This document shows positions 1 to 6,586 of a stretch of DNA of 28,801 nucleotides, piece by piece; within the stretch, counting starts at the first letter, position 1; each line of letters starts with the position of its first letter. Below the pieces are notes generated by a model that ran no database searches, was not told the DNA's origin, and saw only the letters and a list, made by a program, of their open reading frames with translations. The DNA comes from a virus. Made by a program: the position numbers and the translations under genes. The stretch is from positions 1 to 28,801 of the IMG/VR virus record IMGVR_UViG_3300035704_000398. One strand, given 5' to 3'.

Positions 1-447
1 TTAGTCGGCAGCTCCCTCAACGAGCCTCATGCGCCGATATCCATGCATGGCGAAAGACGCGCTCAGCTCGACTTGCTCGGGTAGGTCGTCAAACGAATCA
101 CGGGCATAAAGCCACGCGAGGAACGCCTCGAATAAGACACACACCCAGATCTGGTGTTTGTTCAGATCCCATTTCGCGGACATTCGGGCGAACGATTCCC
201 ATGTGTCGTCGTCGGCATGGATGTCTAACCGGACCGGCGGGCTGAACACCGCGCCCTCGCCGGTTTGGAGGTCCAGCACCAGCACCAACGGTGCATTCGG
301 GTCGTGCCCGAGCTGGGCCAGCAGTGGGATGCACGAGTCGCTGACGACCGACTGACGGAGCCACTCGTTACCGTCGAAGCTGGCTACGAGGAACTTCCCC
401 CAGTTGCGCTGCCCACCATTGGTCGCCTCAACGACCTGCGTCCTCAA
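1..447 (-). CDS. Hypothetical protein, 148 aa
   Basis: This reading frame of 148 codons ends in a TAA at the window edge, so it is complete. The start is a TTG. It is preceded eight bases upstream by GGAGG, which is why I accept this non-ATG start. The protein is soluble-looking, rich in Trp and acidic residues, with no signal peptide, membrane segment or zinc motif, and I recognise no domain. A separate promoter with a TTGACA -35 box lies about 60 bases upstream, so it is probably transcribed on its own. It lies downstream of the zinc-site gene at 718-1212 on the same strand. The function is unknown. Confidence 0.6.
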   Translation of the reverse strand: MRTQVVEATNGGQRNWGKFLVASFDGNEWLRQSVVSDSCIPLLAQLGHDPNAPLVLVLDLQTGEGAVFSPPVRLDIHADDDTWESFARMSAKWDLNKHQIWVCVLFEAFLAWLYARDSFDDLPEQVELSASFAMHGYRRMRLVEGAAD

Positions 448-507
448 GCCGCAGTCCTCCCCAACGCGCCCAGCGCGGTCGACCCAAATCTTGTGTCACC
501 GGACGTG

Positions 508-536
508 TTTGTATACGCATGCACCCAATGTGTCAA
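508..536 (-). promoter_or_regulatory. Sigma70-type promoter for the leftmost gene
   Basis: On the minus strand a perfect TTGACA (531-536) is followed by TATACA (510-515, 15-base spacer) or TACAAA (508-513, 17-base spacer). Transcription would begin near base 500 and leave a leader of about 50 bases before the TTG start at 447. The -35 match is exact; the choice of -10 box is uncertain. Confidence 0.5.
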
Positions 537-717
537 CTTGTGGCACGCGAGGCAAGGGGTGAACAGTGCGGAACGGGCGGAAGACCACTCTGATGTGCGG
601 GGGGCCCGGCCGGGGTCCGCGGTGGGAGTCCTAGGGGGGTTGGTCTCAACCTCAGCGGCCCCGGCCGGTGTCTTCACTGTCCCAGCAACTCGACGATGAT
701 GCTCGCCGGAGGCGGCC

Positions 718-1212
718 TCACGACGTCGGCAGCAGTCCCCAGCAGGGACGGCACAAACCCTCCTGCGTCGGATCCGGGCGGGCAGACAACTCCCGCGTGT
801 GCACCCGTTGCCCGCAAGCTGCTGTGCCGGATCCCTCCAATCCCACTCGGCTGGATTCCAGCGCAGCGAGCCGATGCACGCGGCCATCCACACGGGACAG
901 TGCGAATGTAGCGACCGAAGCAGCGGCGGCCGAAACAGTCGCCTTACGCGTTCGCTGTACCGGGAACCCAATCGTGCGTTCCCGGCAGGCCACGCAGCGT
1001 TTCCTGTTGGCGGGGACGAGCATCGAAGCGGCGATGACTTTAATGCCGCACAGCGCGACGTAGTCCCCGGCGGCGGTCTTCATGCCATCGGCGAGTGCGT
1101 CTTGGGTGAGCAGGTGCACCTCGTGGTTGCGGGCATCAACCAGCTCGACTGTGCGCTCACCGATGGGGGCGTGTCGGCCCGTAGAGCGGCGGCGCCGGAG
1201 ACTAAAGCGCAT
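718..1212 (-). CDS. Protein with a duplicated Cys/His zinc site, 164 aa
   Basis: The protein contains two similar halves. The first has His33, Cys55 and a C73-x2-C76 pair; the second has His113, Cys133 and a C154-x2-C157 pair. Spacing within each half is alike, about 20 residues from His to Cys and about 20 from Cys to the CxxC knuckle, which suggests an internal duplication of one zinc-binding unit. No enzymatic motif is seen. I chose the ATG at 1212 because GGAAGGAAGG lies upstream; the longer frame to 1260 lacks a ribosome binding site. Small Cys/His proteins of this look often sit beside XRE/DUF397 loci in Pseudonocardiaceae, which is general knowledge and not proof of role. Confidence 0.6.
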   Translation of the reverse strand: MRFSLRRRRSTGRHAPIGERTVELVDARNHEVHLLTQDALADGMKTAAGDYVALCGIKVIAASMLVPANRKRCVACRERTIGFPVQRTRKATVSAAAASVATFALSRVDGRVHRLAALESSRVGLEGSGTAACGQRVHTRELSARPDPTQEGLCRPCWGLLPTS

Positions 1213-1330
1213 CGTGATCAGCCCTTCCTTCCCCGACATATATTGGAGCCCGGCCACCACTGGGACGGAAACGGAACAGGTGTTCGGGGCAGCTGCCGTC
1301 GCCTGCGAACACCAGTAGTGGCCGGGGGTT

Positions 1331-1540
1331 TCAGGTGAGCCGGTGCAGCGCGGCCAACACGAGGGCTAAGTAGTCCGGTTCACTGACATCTGCTGCGGGC
1401 TCGTGCTCGGTGCGGGCGGCCGCGGGGCGGCCGAACCGGGGTGGGGGAACAACCAGCAGCGGATGCAGGTGCCCACCGGCTACACGTTGGGGGAGTTCAG
1501 CGAGCTGGAGACTGGTGCCGGAGCTGCTGTTGTCGCTCAC
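1331..1540 (-). CDS. Small conserved-looking protein next to XRE regulator, 69 aa
   Basis: I place the start at a GTG (1538-1540) preceded by GAGAGG seven bases upstream, giving a 69-residue protein. The longer open frame to 1804 would run antisense through the XRE gene and is not credible. The product has a Pro-rich middle and ends in a hydrophobic helix-like segment, DYLALVLAALHRLT. It is transcribed divergently from the XRE regulator across a spacer of about 140 bases and could share control with it. Short proteins ending in a similar helix are common beside DUF5753-type regulators, as I recall, but no function is assigned. Confidence 0.55.
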   Translation of the reverse strand: MSDNSSSGTSLQLAELPQRVAGGHLHPLLVVPPPRFGRPAAARTEHEPAADVSEPDYLALVLAALHRLT

Positions 1541-1588
1541 TGGATCGCCTCTCTCGTCACACAAGGCCAGGCGCGCCCCGCGCCGTCC

Positions 1589-1617
1589 GGATTGCAAGGT
1601 AGCCGCTGTAGCAATCC
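1589..1617. promoter_or_regulatory. Inverted repeat, possible XRE operator
   Basis: GGATTGC at 1589-1595 is matched by its exact reverse complement GCAATCC at 1611-1617, in the divergent spacer between the 69-aa gene and the XRE regulator. The centre-to-centre distance of 22 bases is about two helical turns, as expected for a dimeric repressor. Autoregulation is inferred. Confidence 0.35.
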
Positions 1618-1666
1618 AGCGTCTAGTCGATACCACAAGAAAGTTCCGCAAGTCGCCCAACCGGGT

Positions 1667-1679
1667 TACGCTGCGCACG
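1667..1679 (+). promoter_or_regulatory. Leaderless -10 element of XRE gene
   Basis: TACGCT (1667-1672) fits the TANNNT -10 pattern and ends six bases before the GTG at 1679, so transcription could start at the start codon itself. There is no good Shine-Dalgarno sequence before this GTG, which agrees with a leaderless message. The -35 region is weak (TTCCGC). Confidence 0.35.
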
Positions 1680-2551
1680 TGCCGGGGATCACCGTCAGCC
1701 GAATCCGCCTCAGCAACGAACTCGTGAAGTGGCGCACCACGGCGAAGGTCAGCCGTAAGGCCGCTGCCGACGTCGCGGGATGCTCGCTGTCGCACCTCGG
1801 CCACCTGGAAACCGGCCGGAACGCACCCAGCACCGAAGACCAGCTAGTTAAGCTCGCGCGTCTCTACAAGATCCCTGACGAGGCACTCGATCACCTCAAA
1901 CGCCTTTGGACCGATGCCAGCAACCCCGGCTGGTGGTCGATCTATGGGCTGTCCCCTGACTACGCGCGCTACGTCGGGCTGGAAACCGATGCCGAACAAG
2001 TGCTGGCCTGGGAAACACTAAACATCCCCGGCTTATTGCAAACCGAACGTTACATGCGCCACAAATTCAGCTTGGACATCCCCCGACTATCCGCTCGCGA
2101 AATCGACAAGCGAGTGCTGACCCGACTGAACCGGCAACACCGAATCAGCGGTGGGGATAATCCTCTCCGACTGGTGGCGGTCGTCGACGAAATAGCCGTG
2201 CGGCGAGCCATTCATACCCCGCTGGTGGCGGCGGGTCAGCTGGACCAGCTCATCCACCGAGCGTCGTTGCGGAATGTTGAGCTTCACGTGTTGCCGTGCG
2301 AGGCAGGCATCCACGCTGGACAAGACGGCGCGTTCTCGATCTTGAGTTTCCCCCACGCGTGCCCCGTCACCCCTGAACCGCTGCTAGAGCCGGTCGTATA
2401 CCAGGAGTTCCCTACCGGCGGTGACTGGACCGCTGTTCCCTCGGACGTCGAGCGGATGCATACTCGCCTCGACGCGCTGCGTAGCCAGGCCCTCGGCCCC
2501 ACCGAGAGCCTGGCTTGGCTTACGCAGCTCGCCAAGGAACACACCCAGTAA
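1679..2551 (+). CDS. XRE-family regulator with DUF5753 domain, 290 aa
   Basis: The N-terminal part (about residues 8-62) is a Cro/CI-type helix-turn-helix, with KAAADVAGCSLSHLGHLETG as the helix-turn-helix core. The rest, from about residue 95, matches the DUF5753 ligand-like domain of actinomycetes, including W-x-x-x-x-I-P-G-L-L-Q-T-E-x-Y. The open frame extends back to 1403, but the first 92 codons look non-coding and overlap the oppositely oriented 69-aa gene. The GTG at 1679 gives the usual family length of about 280-290 residues. A DUF397 gene follows 22 bases downstream. In this family the regulator and its DUF397 partner usually occur together and influence development or secondary metabolism; the target here is unknown. 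Confidence 0.9.
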   Translation: MPGITVSRIRLSNELVKWRTTAKVSRKAAADVAGCSLSHLGHLETGRNAPSTEDQLVKLARLYKIPDEALDHLKRLWTDASNPGWWSIYGLSPDYARYVGLETDAEQVLAWETLNIPGLLQTERYMRHKFSLDIPRLSAREIDKRVLTRLNRQHRISGGDNPLRLVAVVDEIAVRRAIHTPLVAAGQLDQLIHRASLRNVELHVLPCEAGIHAGQDGAFSILSFPHACPVTPEPLLEPVVYQEFPTGGDWTAVPSDVERMHTRLDALRSQALGPTESLAWLTQLAKEHTQ

Positions 2552-2573
2552 GCACCGGCAGAAAGGAACGACG

Positions 2574-2768
2574 GTGACGCCCGACCCGTCTGCCGCTACG
2601 TGGCGTAAGTCTAAACGCAGCGGCAACTGTGGAGCATGTGTCGAGGTCAGTGATGATCTAGTCCCCGGCGCGTGGGCAGTGCGGGACACCAAACAGCTCG
2701 GACGAGGCCCCGTGCTGGTCTTCCCGCTTGATCAGTGGCGCGAGTTTGTTAACTTCGTGGTCACCTAA
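2574..2768 (+). CDS. DUF397 protein, 64 aa
   Basis: The protein has the DUF397 hallmarks in order: WRKSKRSG, then G-x-C-V-E-V, then VRDTK, then PVLVFPLDQWREFV. The start is a GTG preceded by GAAAGGA six bases away. It lies 22 bases behind the XRE-DUF5753 gene and is almost certainly co-transcribed with it. DUF397 proteins are small partners of these regulators; in characterised cases they act as antagonists or co-factors of the HTH protein. A very strong hairpin terminator follows. Confidence 0.9.
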   Translation: MTPDPSAATWRKSKRSGNCGACVEVSDDLVPGAWAVRDTKQLGRGPVLVFPLDQWREFVNFVVT

Positions 2769-2790
2769 CCGTCACAGGTTGTATTCGCAC

Positions 2791-2840
2791 AAAAAAACGT
2801 GCATCCCACCATTTTCCAGCGGTGGGATGCACGTTTTTTT
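2791..2840. terminator. Bidirectional intrinsic terminator
   Basis: A perfect 20-base inverted repeat (2791-2810 and 2821-2840) with a 10-base loop begins with seven A and ends with seven T. It lies between two convergent genes, DUF397 on the plus strand and the SnoaL-like gene on the minus strand, and should stop transcription from both sides. Confidence 0.92.
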
Positions 2841-2849
2841 AATGAGAAA

Positions 2850-3716
2850 CTAGGAAGGGACGGTGACCCCCACCAGCGGCGATGGATCCAGGTAGACCTG
2901 GTACTTAGTCATTTTGGTGCCATCGGAGGTGAAATACGAACCCGTTGCGAAAGGCACCGTCACCGTGGCGCCGTCGAGCTTCGTGAACGTGACGGTGCCG
3001 GTGGTCGTCGCGTACAGGTCCTCTCCCCATAGATGATAGCTCGTCAGGTGATGTTCCACCGACTCGATCTGAGAGAAGAAGCCCTGCGTGAATTCAGTTA
3101 TCGCGGTACGCCCGGTGAGCCTCGGGAAGTTACCCCAGGTGAATTCACCTTGATTAACGAAGTTAGAGGCGAAAGCAATGGCACTGCCCGAATCGACGTA
3201 ATCGAGTAGATCGTTGAACCACTGTTCGGAGAGGATCTTCGGTGGTCCCGGCTGGCTGAGCCGAGCGGCCCGAACACCCACCTTCTCTGAGTCCGGCACC
3301 CGGATACGCATAGGTCGTTGCAGCTCCCGCGGCACCCGCAGCGCCGCGGGAGCTGCGACCTCCGCGGCCGGTGCGGTGGGGCATTGCGGGTGCGGCAGGT
3401 CAAGTAACTGCCATATCGCCATATCCATCGGGCCGACCCACGCCCACATCACGGTGCCCGGAGGGTTCAGCACCAGCGGGTTCGGCTCACCATCGGGGAC
3501 ACGAACACCGCCGGGATTGGCCAGCCGCACCGCAGCCGCGTGACCCTCCCGGTGCATGGTGACCATGTCGACGTGGTTGGGCCACTCGTAGACGGCGATC
3601 ATCGCGTCGGGGTCGTCTTTGGGGCCGAAGCAGTACCCGGTAAACCCGTCAGCGAGCAGGGCCTCTACCAGGCCCCTGAACAAATCTTCTTGTTGCTGGG
3701 CAACGGTCGTCGCCAT
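2850..3716 (-). CDS. Two-part protein with C-terminal SnoaL/NTF2-like domain, 288 aa
   Basis: Residues of about 162-280 have the shape of a SnoaL-like (NTF2 superfamily) cone: an opening helix WFNDLLDYVDSG, a central W-G-N-F-P-R-L-T-G-R-T-A-I segment typical of nuclear-localised-ketosteroid-isomerase-like folds, and then paired beta strands (YATTTGTVTFTKLDG and the following ones). Residues 1-110 form another domain with several Trp that I do not recognise, joined by an Ala/Pro-rich linker. No signal peptide or membrane helix is seen. The start ATG has GAGGTG eight bases upstream. Such domains bind or convert small hydrophobic ligands, but the substrate cannot be told. It is a single-gene unit closed by the terminator at 2791-2840. 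Confidence 0.6.
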   Translation of the reverse strand: MATTVAQQQEDLFRGLVEALLADGFTGYCFGPKDDPDAMIAVYEWPNHVDMVTMHREGHAAAVRLANPGGVRVPDGEPNPLVLNPPGTVMWAWVGPMDMAIWQLLDLPHPQCPTAPAAEVAAPAALRVPRELQRPMRIRVPDSEKVGVRAARLSQPGPPKILSEQWFNDLLDYVDSGSAIAFASNFVNQGEFTWGNFPRLTGRTAITEFTQGFFSQIESVEHHLTSYHLWGEDLYATTTGTVTFTKLDGATVTVPFATGSYFTSDGTKMTKYQVYLDPSPLVGVTVPS

Positions 3717-3803
3717 GTCCGATCACACCTCGCAAGTTGGTCGACACCACCTACCAGTTCAGCACGGTGACCCGTGTCGCGGCGGATGTCAACCTGACCG
3801 CGC

Positions 3804-3847
3804 GTGCACGTGCGAACACGCCTGTGCAGGTGCGAGTGCATGTGCGC
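3804..3847. repeat. Three GTGCA-N-GTGCG iterons in a divergent promoter region
   Basis: GTGCACGTGCGA (3804-3815), GTGCAGGTGCGA (3824-3835) and GTGCATGTGCGC (3836-3847) are near-identical copies. The first two are spaced by exactly 20 bases, about two helical turns. They lie in the 243-base spacer between the divergent genes at 2850-3716 and 3960-4229. A regulator binding site is inferred; the rest of this spacer shows nothing else I can name. Confidence 0.4.
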
Positions 3848-3959
3848 GACCAGCGGAGACACCGCAGCGCACCGGGGATGAGGCGCCGAGGGGGTTGCCC
3901 CGTTAGATACTCTGTCCCGGCTGACCCTCCTACCCACGACTATTGGAAAGCCGAATCCG

Positions 3960-4229
3960 ATGGCCAACGAAGCAACTCAGCTCGATCCTGATCCGTGGTT
4001 CGCGGCCTACCAGTGTTACCAGCAAGGGATGGCGGACGCGCCCGCGGACACACCAGCGGCGGCGGCGCAGGACTTCGCCGACGAGCTGAAACTTAGGTGT
4101 CCCTACTGGCCGCCTCCAGCGGAGTCGATGCTGCGGATCCAGGTGGCGTGGCTGTCGGAGCATCCTGGACTGCCGTTACCGCCGAACCTGTTCGGTGCCG
4201 AGCACGGGCTGTGGGTGCCGGGGGCATAA
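3960..4229 (+). CDS. Hypothetical protein, 89 aa
   Basis: The protein is short, acidic and rich in Ala and Pro, with a helical first half (DPWFAAYQCYQQGMADAP) and a second half containing CPYWPPPAESMLRIQVAWL. There is no membrane segment and no zinc pattern, only two cysteines. The ATG is preceded by GGAAAG about ten bases upstream. It is followed 53 bases later by an orphan DUF397 gene on the same strand, so the two probably form one transcript ending at the hairpin 4519-4561. No function can be assigned. Confidence 0.55.
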   Translation: MANEATQLDPDPWFAAYQCYQQGMADAPADTPAAAAQDFADELKLRCPYWPPPAESMLRIQVAWLSEHPGLPLPPNLFGAEHGLWVPGA

Positions 4230-4282
4230 GAGCCAGGTGACTGCCGCAGCAGAGCGGATTCACCAGGAGGAAAGGAACCTGC

Positions 4283-4501
4283 ATGGAGAAGACGGAGCTG
4301 TACGCACGGAGCACTGATGGACTGACATTCGTCAAGAGCACTTACAGCGAAAACGAGAGGGACATGTGCGTCGAGGTCGCGGCGTTCCCTGACGGCGCGA
4401 GGGTGATGCGTGACTCGAATGACCGCAGCGGCGGAGACCTTCGGTTCACGTCTGACGAGTGGGCGGCCTTCTGCGCCGGGGTTCGTGACGGCGAGTTCTA
4501 A
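4283..4501 (+). CDS. Second DUF397 protein, without its own XRE partner, 72 aa
   Basis: It carries the DUF397 signatures FVKSTYS, then D-M-C-V-E-V, then VMRDSN, then LRFTSDEWAAFCAGV. A strong ribosome binding site (AGGAGGAAAGG) precedes the ATG. Unlike the copy at 2574 it has no adjacent XRE-DUF5753 gene; the gene before it encodes an unrelated 89-residue protein. It may work with the regulator at 1679 or with one elsewhere in the genome. A perfect hairpin follows the stop codon. Confidence 0.85.
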   Translation: MEKTELYARSTDGLTFVKSTYSENERDMCVEVAAFPDGARVMRDSNDRSGGDLRFTSDEWAAFCAGVRDGEF

Positions 4502-4518
4502 CACCAGCACAGCACGGC

Positions 4519-4561
4519 AAGCGGGCCCCCAGGCTGGTGGACACAGTCTGGGGGCCCGCTT
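4519..4561. terminator. Hairpin terminator after the DUF397 gene
   Basis: AAGCGGGCCCCCAG (4519-4532) and its exact complement (4548-4561) form a 14-base GC-rich stem with a 15-base loop. It is followed by TGTTTGTT, a partial T tract. It lies between convergent genes and may act both ways. Confidence 0.75.
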
Positions 4562-4600
4562 GTTTGTTCGTAGACACATGACCGACCGCTTAACGCAAGA

Positions 4601-4858
4601 TCAGCCCTTGATCACCCAGCAGTTCCGGCAGATGGTGCTCGGTTTGTCTTTGACCCAGCCTTGCACCCAGCGGTGACGGCCGATCCGGCACAGCGTTGCG
4701 CGGCCTAACGCTTGGGGCCATTTGAATTCCCACGCCAGGGACAGGTGCCGCCGGAACCCACCGGGCAGCGACCGGCAGTAGGCGGTACCTGGGTAGTGGT
4801 CGATGGGGTGGAAGTCCGAAAAATCCAGTTCTCTGATGCGCGGCGGCCCGTCGTCCAT
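4601..4858 (-). CDS. Small zinc-ribbon-like protein, 85 aa
   Basis: The C-terminal half has C57, H62 and a C77-x2-C80 knuckle in the arrangement L-C-R-I-G-R-H-R-W then I-C-R-N-C. That pattern is common in short actinomycete and actinophage proteins thought to bind one zinc. The N-terminal half has no recognisable motif. The ribosome binding site before the ATG is weak. An overlapping frame (4590-4904) on the same strand has less sensible composition and was rejected. It converges with the DUF397 gene across the terminator at 4519-4561. Confidence 0.55.
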   Translation of the reverse strand: MDDGPPRIRELDFSDFHPIDHYPGTAYCRSLPGGFRRHLSLAWEFKWPQALGRATLCRIGRHRWVQGWVKDKPSTICRNCWVIKG

Positions 4859-4934
4859 ACCCCGCAGGCTGCGCTGAACGGGTGACTCTGCGGTTGTGGG
4901 GCATGAGGGGTGTCGTAATCGCAGCTCACACTGT

Positions 4935-4948
4935 TATGATGGGTGTCA
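4935..4948 (+). promoter_or_regulatory. Leaderless promoter -10 for the accessory operon
   Basis: TATGAT (4935-4940) differs from the consensus -10 at one base and is followed by seven bases and then the ATG at 4948. The message would therefore begin at the start codon. No Shine-Dalgarno sequence is present before this ATG and no -35 match is obvious, as is usual for leaderless actinomycete promoters. Confidence 0.5.
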
Positions 4949-5187
4949 TGGGAACGGAACCTATACAGCAAGCCCTCACCGATGAGCAAATCGGTGCCCA
5001 GCTGGCCGCTCTCACGAAGACCATCCGGGGCGTCGAGGAGCTGGAACGGCTCCGCGCTCAGCTGATGCTCATCGCAAGGCAAGCTGGCTGGTCACAGCAG
5101 CGGATCGCCGACGCGTGCCCGGTCGACCAGGCCGCGGTGTCCAGGGTGCTACGCCAGTTCAGGCACACCACCACCCCTCCTATCTAA
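4948..5187 (+). CDS. Small helix-turn-helix protein, 79 aa
   Basis: The first half is a charged helix (VEELERLRAQLMLIARQAG) and the second a helix-turn-helix, WSQQRIADACPVDQAAVSRV, resembling sigma-70 region 4 or XRE-like DNA-binding helices. The ATG at 4948 is chosen from several in-frame starts because a TATGAT box sits at the correct distance for a leaderless transcript. The gene opens the operon that runs to 7166 and may regulate it. The DNA target is unknown. Confidence 0.7.
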   Translation: MGTEPIQQALTDEQIGAQLAALTKTIRGVEELERLRAQLMLIARQAGWSQQRIADACPVDQAAVSRVLRQFRHTTTPPI

Positions 5188-5255
5188 ACCGCGACATCCC
5201 TCCGGATCTGTGGGGCCAACCACCGACCGGAGTCAACCGAGAGAAGGCCCCTCTC

Positions 5256-5459
5256 ATGCTCCCCTTCCCTGGATCACTCCTGCTCCTGCGCTGGGCGCTG
5301 CACAACTACCCCGAATTGTGGTTGCTCATCGGACCGCTCCTCGTGTGTTTCGTACTCCTCGTGCTGGGCTCGTGGTGGCAAATGGTTTTCCCACCTCCGC
5401 CGCGTCGCTACGTCCCCCGGCATGACCTCTACGACGCTGCGGACTGGGATCAGGGATGA
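5256..5459 (+). CDS. Single-pass membrane protein, 67 aa
   Basis: The protein has a hydrophobic segment LWLLIGPLLVCFVLLVLGSW, which should cross the membrane once. It is followed by a short positively charged, Pro-rich and then acidic cytoplasmic tail. A GAGAAGG ribosome binding site lies eight bases before the ATG. Its stop codon overlaps the ligase start (ATGA at 5456-5459), so the two proteins are translationally coupled. There is no recognised family. Confidence 0.65.
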   Translation: MLPFPGSLLLLRWALHNYPELWLLIGPLLVCFVLLVLGSWWQMVFPPPPRRYVPRHDLYDAADWDQG

Positions 5460-6103
5460 GCGGTCCGATCTCACCGATGCTGGCGACGAAAGGCGTGCCG
5501 CCGACCGAACCGGGTTGGGCGTTCGAGTTCAAATGGGATGGCATCCGAGGTATCGCCAGCACCGAATACGACCAGCTCCGCCTGTCCACCCGTGAGGGTC
5601 ACAACGTCACCGACAACTACCCCGAGCTGGCCGAGCTGCGCGAGCTGCTAGACGGCCGGTCAGTTGTCCTCGACGGTGAGATCATCGCGCTGGCTGGCGG
5701 CACCGATGGCCGCCCGCGGTACCCGAGCCTGCAAGCGCTGCAAGGTCGGCTGGGGCGGACCCGCCAGCTGGCGATGTGGATGCGCGACGTGCCGGTCTAC
5801 TACCACGTGTTCGACGTGCTACGCATCGACGGTGTGCCGGTGATGAACCAGCCGTACATCCAGCGGCGGCAGCTCCTCGACGAACTGGGCCTGCCCACCG
5901 CCGACGCGCGGGTGCTGGTGCCGCCGAACATGACCGAACCGGGAGACTGGCCCGCCGGACTCAGCTTCCCCGCAGCGTTGCTGAACGTGGCCGACGCTCA
6001 CCGCTTGGAAGGGATCATCGCCAAGAAAATGACCTCGATTTACCAGCCGGGGCGACGTTCCCGGAAGTGGATCAAGACACGCCTAGCCGAATGGAGATCG
6101 TGA
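5456..6103 (+). CDS. ATP-dependent DNA ligase, adenylation domain only, 215 aa
   Basis: All nucleotidyltransferase motifs of ATP-dependent ligases are present. Motif I is FKWDGIR with the AMP-accepting Lys26, motif III VLDGEI (Glu75), motif IIIa YHVFDVL (116-122), motif IV EGIIAKK (185-191) and motif V KWIKTR (204-209). The chain stops six residues after motif V, so the OB-fold domain with motif VI is missing. LigD- and LigC-type bacterial enzymes normally carry an OB fold and are 300 residues or longer. Self-adenylation may therefore be slow or may need a partner protein; it could also be a degenerate remnant, although the open frame is intact and coupled to its neighbours. It lies in an accessory operon, not with Ku, so a repair or phage-support role is only inferred. 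Confidence 0.88.
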   Translation: MSGPISPMLATKGVPPTEPGWAFEFKWDGIRGIASTEYDQLRLSTREGHNVTDNYPELAELRELLDGRSVVLDGEIIALAGGTDGRPRYPSLQALQGRLGRTRQLAMWMRDVPVYYHVFDVLRIDGVPVMNQPYIQRRQLLDELGLPTADARVLVPPNMTEPGDWPAGLSFPAALLNVADAHRLEGIIAKKMTSIYQPGRRSRKWIKTRLAEWRS

Positions 6104-6104
6104 A

Positions 6105-6287
6105 ATGTTGGACGCACCGAACCTAACGCACAATCGCTGGGGGTGGCTGACACGCCGCGTGCATCGTGGTCAGGAATGCATAGGTGCAGTCAGTCCTGCA
6201 TGTAGGCGCAGAACGATTCTCGACGATTGGCGCGCCACGCAATCCTCAGTCACCTGCCGCAAATGCCTTCGCGGAGGAGTGAGATGA
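6105..6287 (+). CDS. Small zinc-ribbon protein, 60 aa
   Basis: Four cysteines, C25, C33, C51 and C54, with the closing motif VTCRKC suggest one zinc site. The ATG lies one base after the ligase stop codon and the stop codon overlaps the next start (ATGA at 6284-6287), so it belongs firmly to the operon. Short proteins ending in a C-R-x-C knuckle are common in actinophages and integrative elements. The function is unknown. Confidence 0.6.
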   Translation: MLDAPNLTHNRWGWLTRRVHRGQECIGAVSPACRRRTILDDWRATQSSVTCRKCLRGGVR

Positions 6288-6586
6288 GCAAGCCACCGCT
6301 GCTGTACCGGCTCGGACGCGATGAGCGGACCCGCCACGCGAACCGTCACCGAGGAAGGCTAGTCAAGGTCACCGAGCATCCGGGCCGGTTCGCTGCCCAG
6401 GCGCGGGTCCTGGTGGGTGAGCTGATCTCCGTGGCGTCCAGCCCGGCTGGTAGCTGCGCCGAGATCATCGTGATCCGCACTGGCCGCCAGGCCCTCGACA
6501 CCGCCATCTCGTTAGCAACGGTAGCTGACATCGAACTGTACGAGGTACTACCAGATCCACCGGCCCGCCACCTCCGGCGGCTGTGA
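6284..6586 (+). CDS. Hypothetical protein, 100 aa
   Basis: I choose the ATG at 6284 because it overlaps the preceding stop codon and has GGAGG six bases upstream; the longer frame from 6227 would overlap the zinc-ribbon gene. The protein is basic at its start (RDERTRHANRHRGR) and then looks like a small alpha/beta fold, with strands around LVGELISVAS and AEIIVIRTG. No catalytic or metal-binding pattern is visible. It overlaps the DUF4314 gene by one base. Confidence 0.6.
   Translation: MSKPPLLYRLGRDERTRHANRHRGRLVKVTEHPGRFAAQARVLVGELISVASSPAGSCAEIIVIRTGRQALDTAISLATVADIELYEVLPDPPARHLRRL

Noticed and set aside
444-971. Minus-strand frame of 175 codons overlapping the zinc-site gene
   Set aside because: It overlaps the better supported gene at 718-1212 and lacks a sensible composition; only the span 448-717 would be new, and I see no motif there apart from the promoter.
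1403-1678. N-terminal extension of the XRE regulator
   Set aside because: The 92 extra codons look non-coding, overlap the divergent 69-aa gene and would make the protein much longer than the family.
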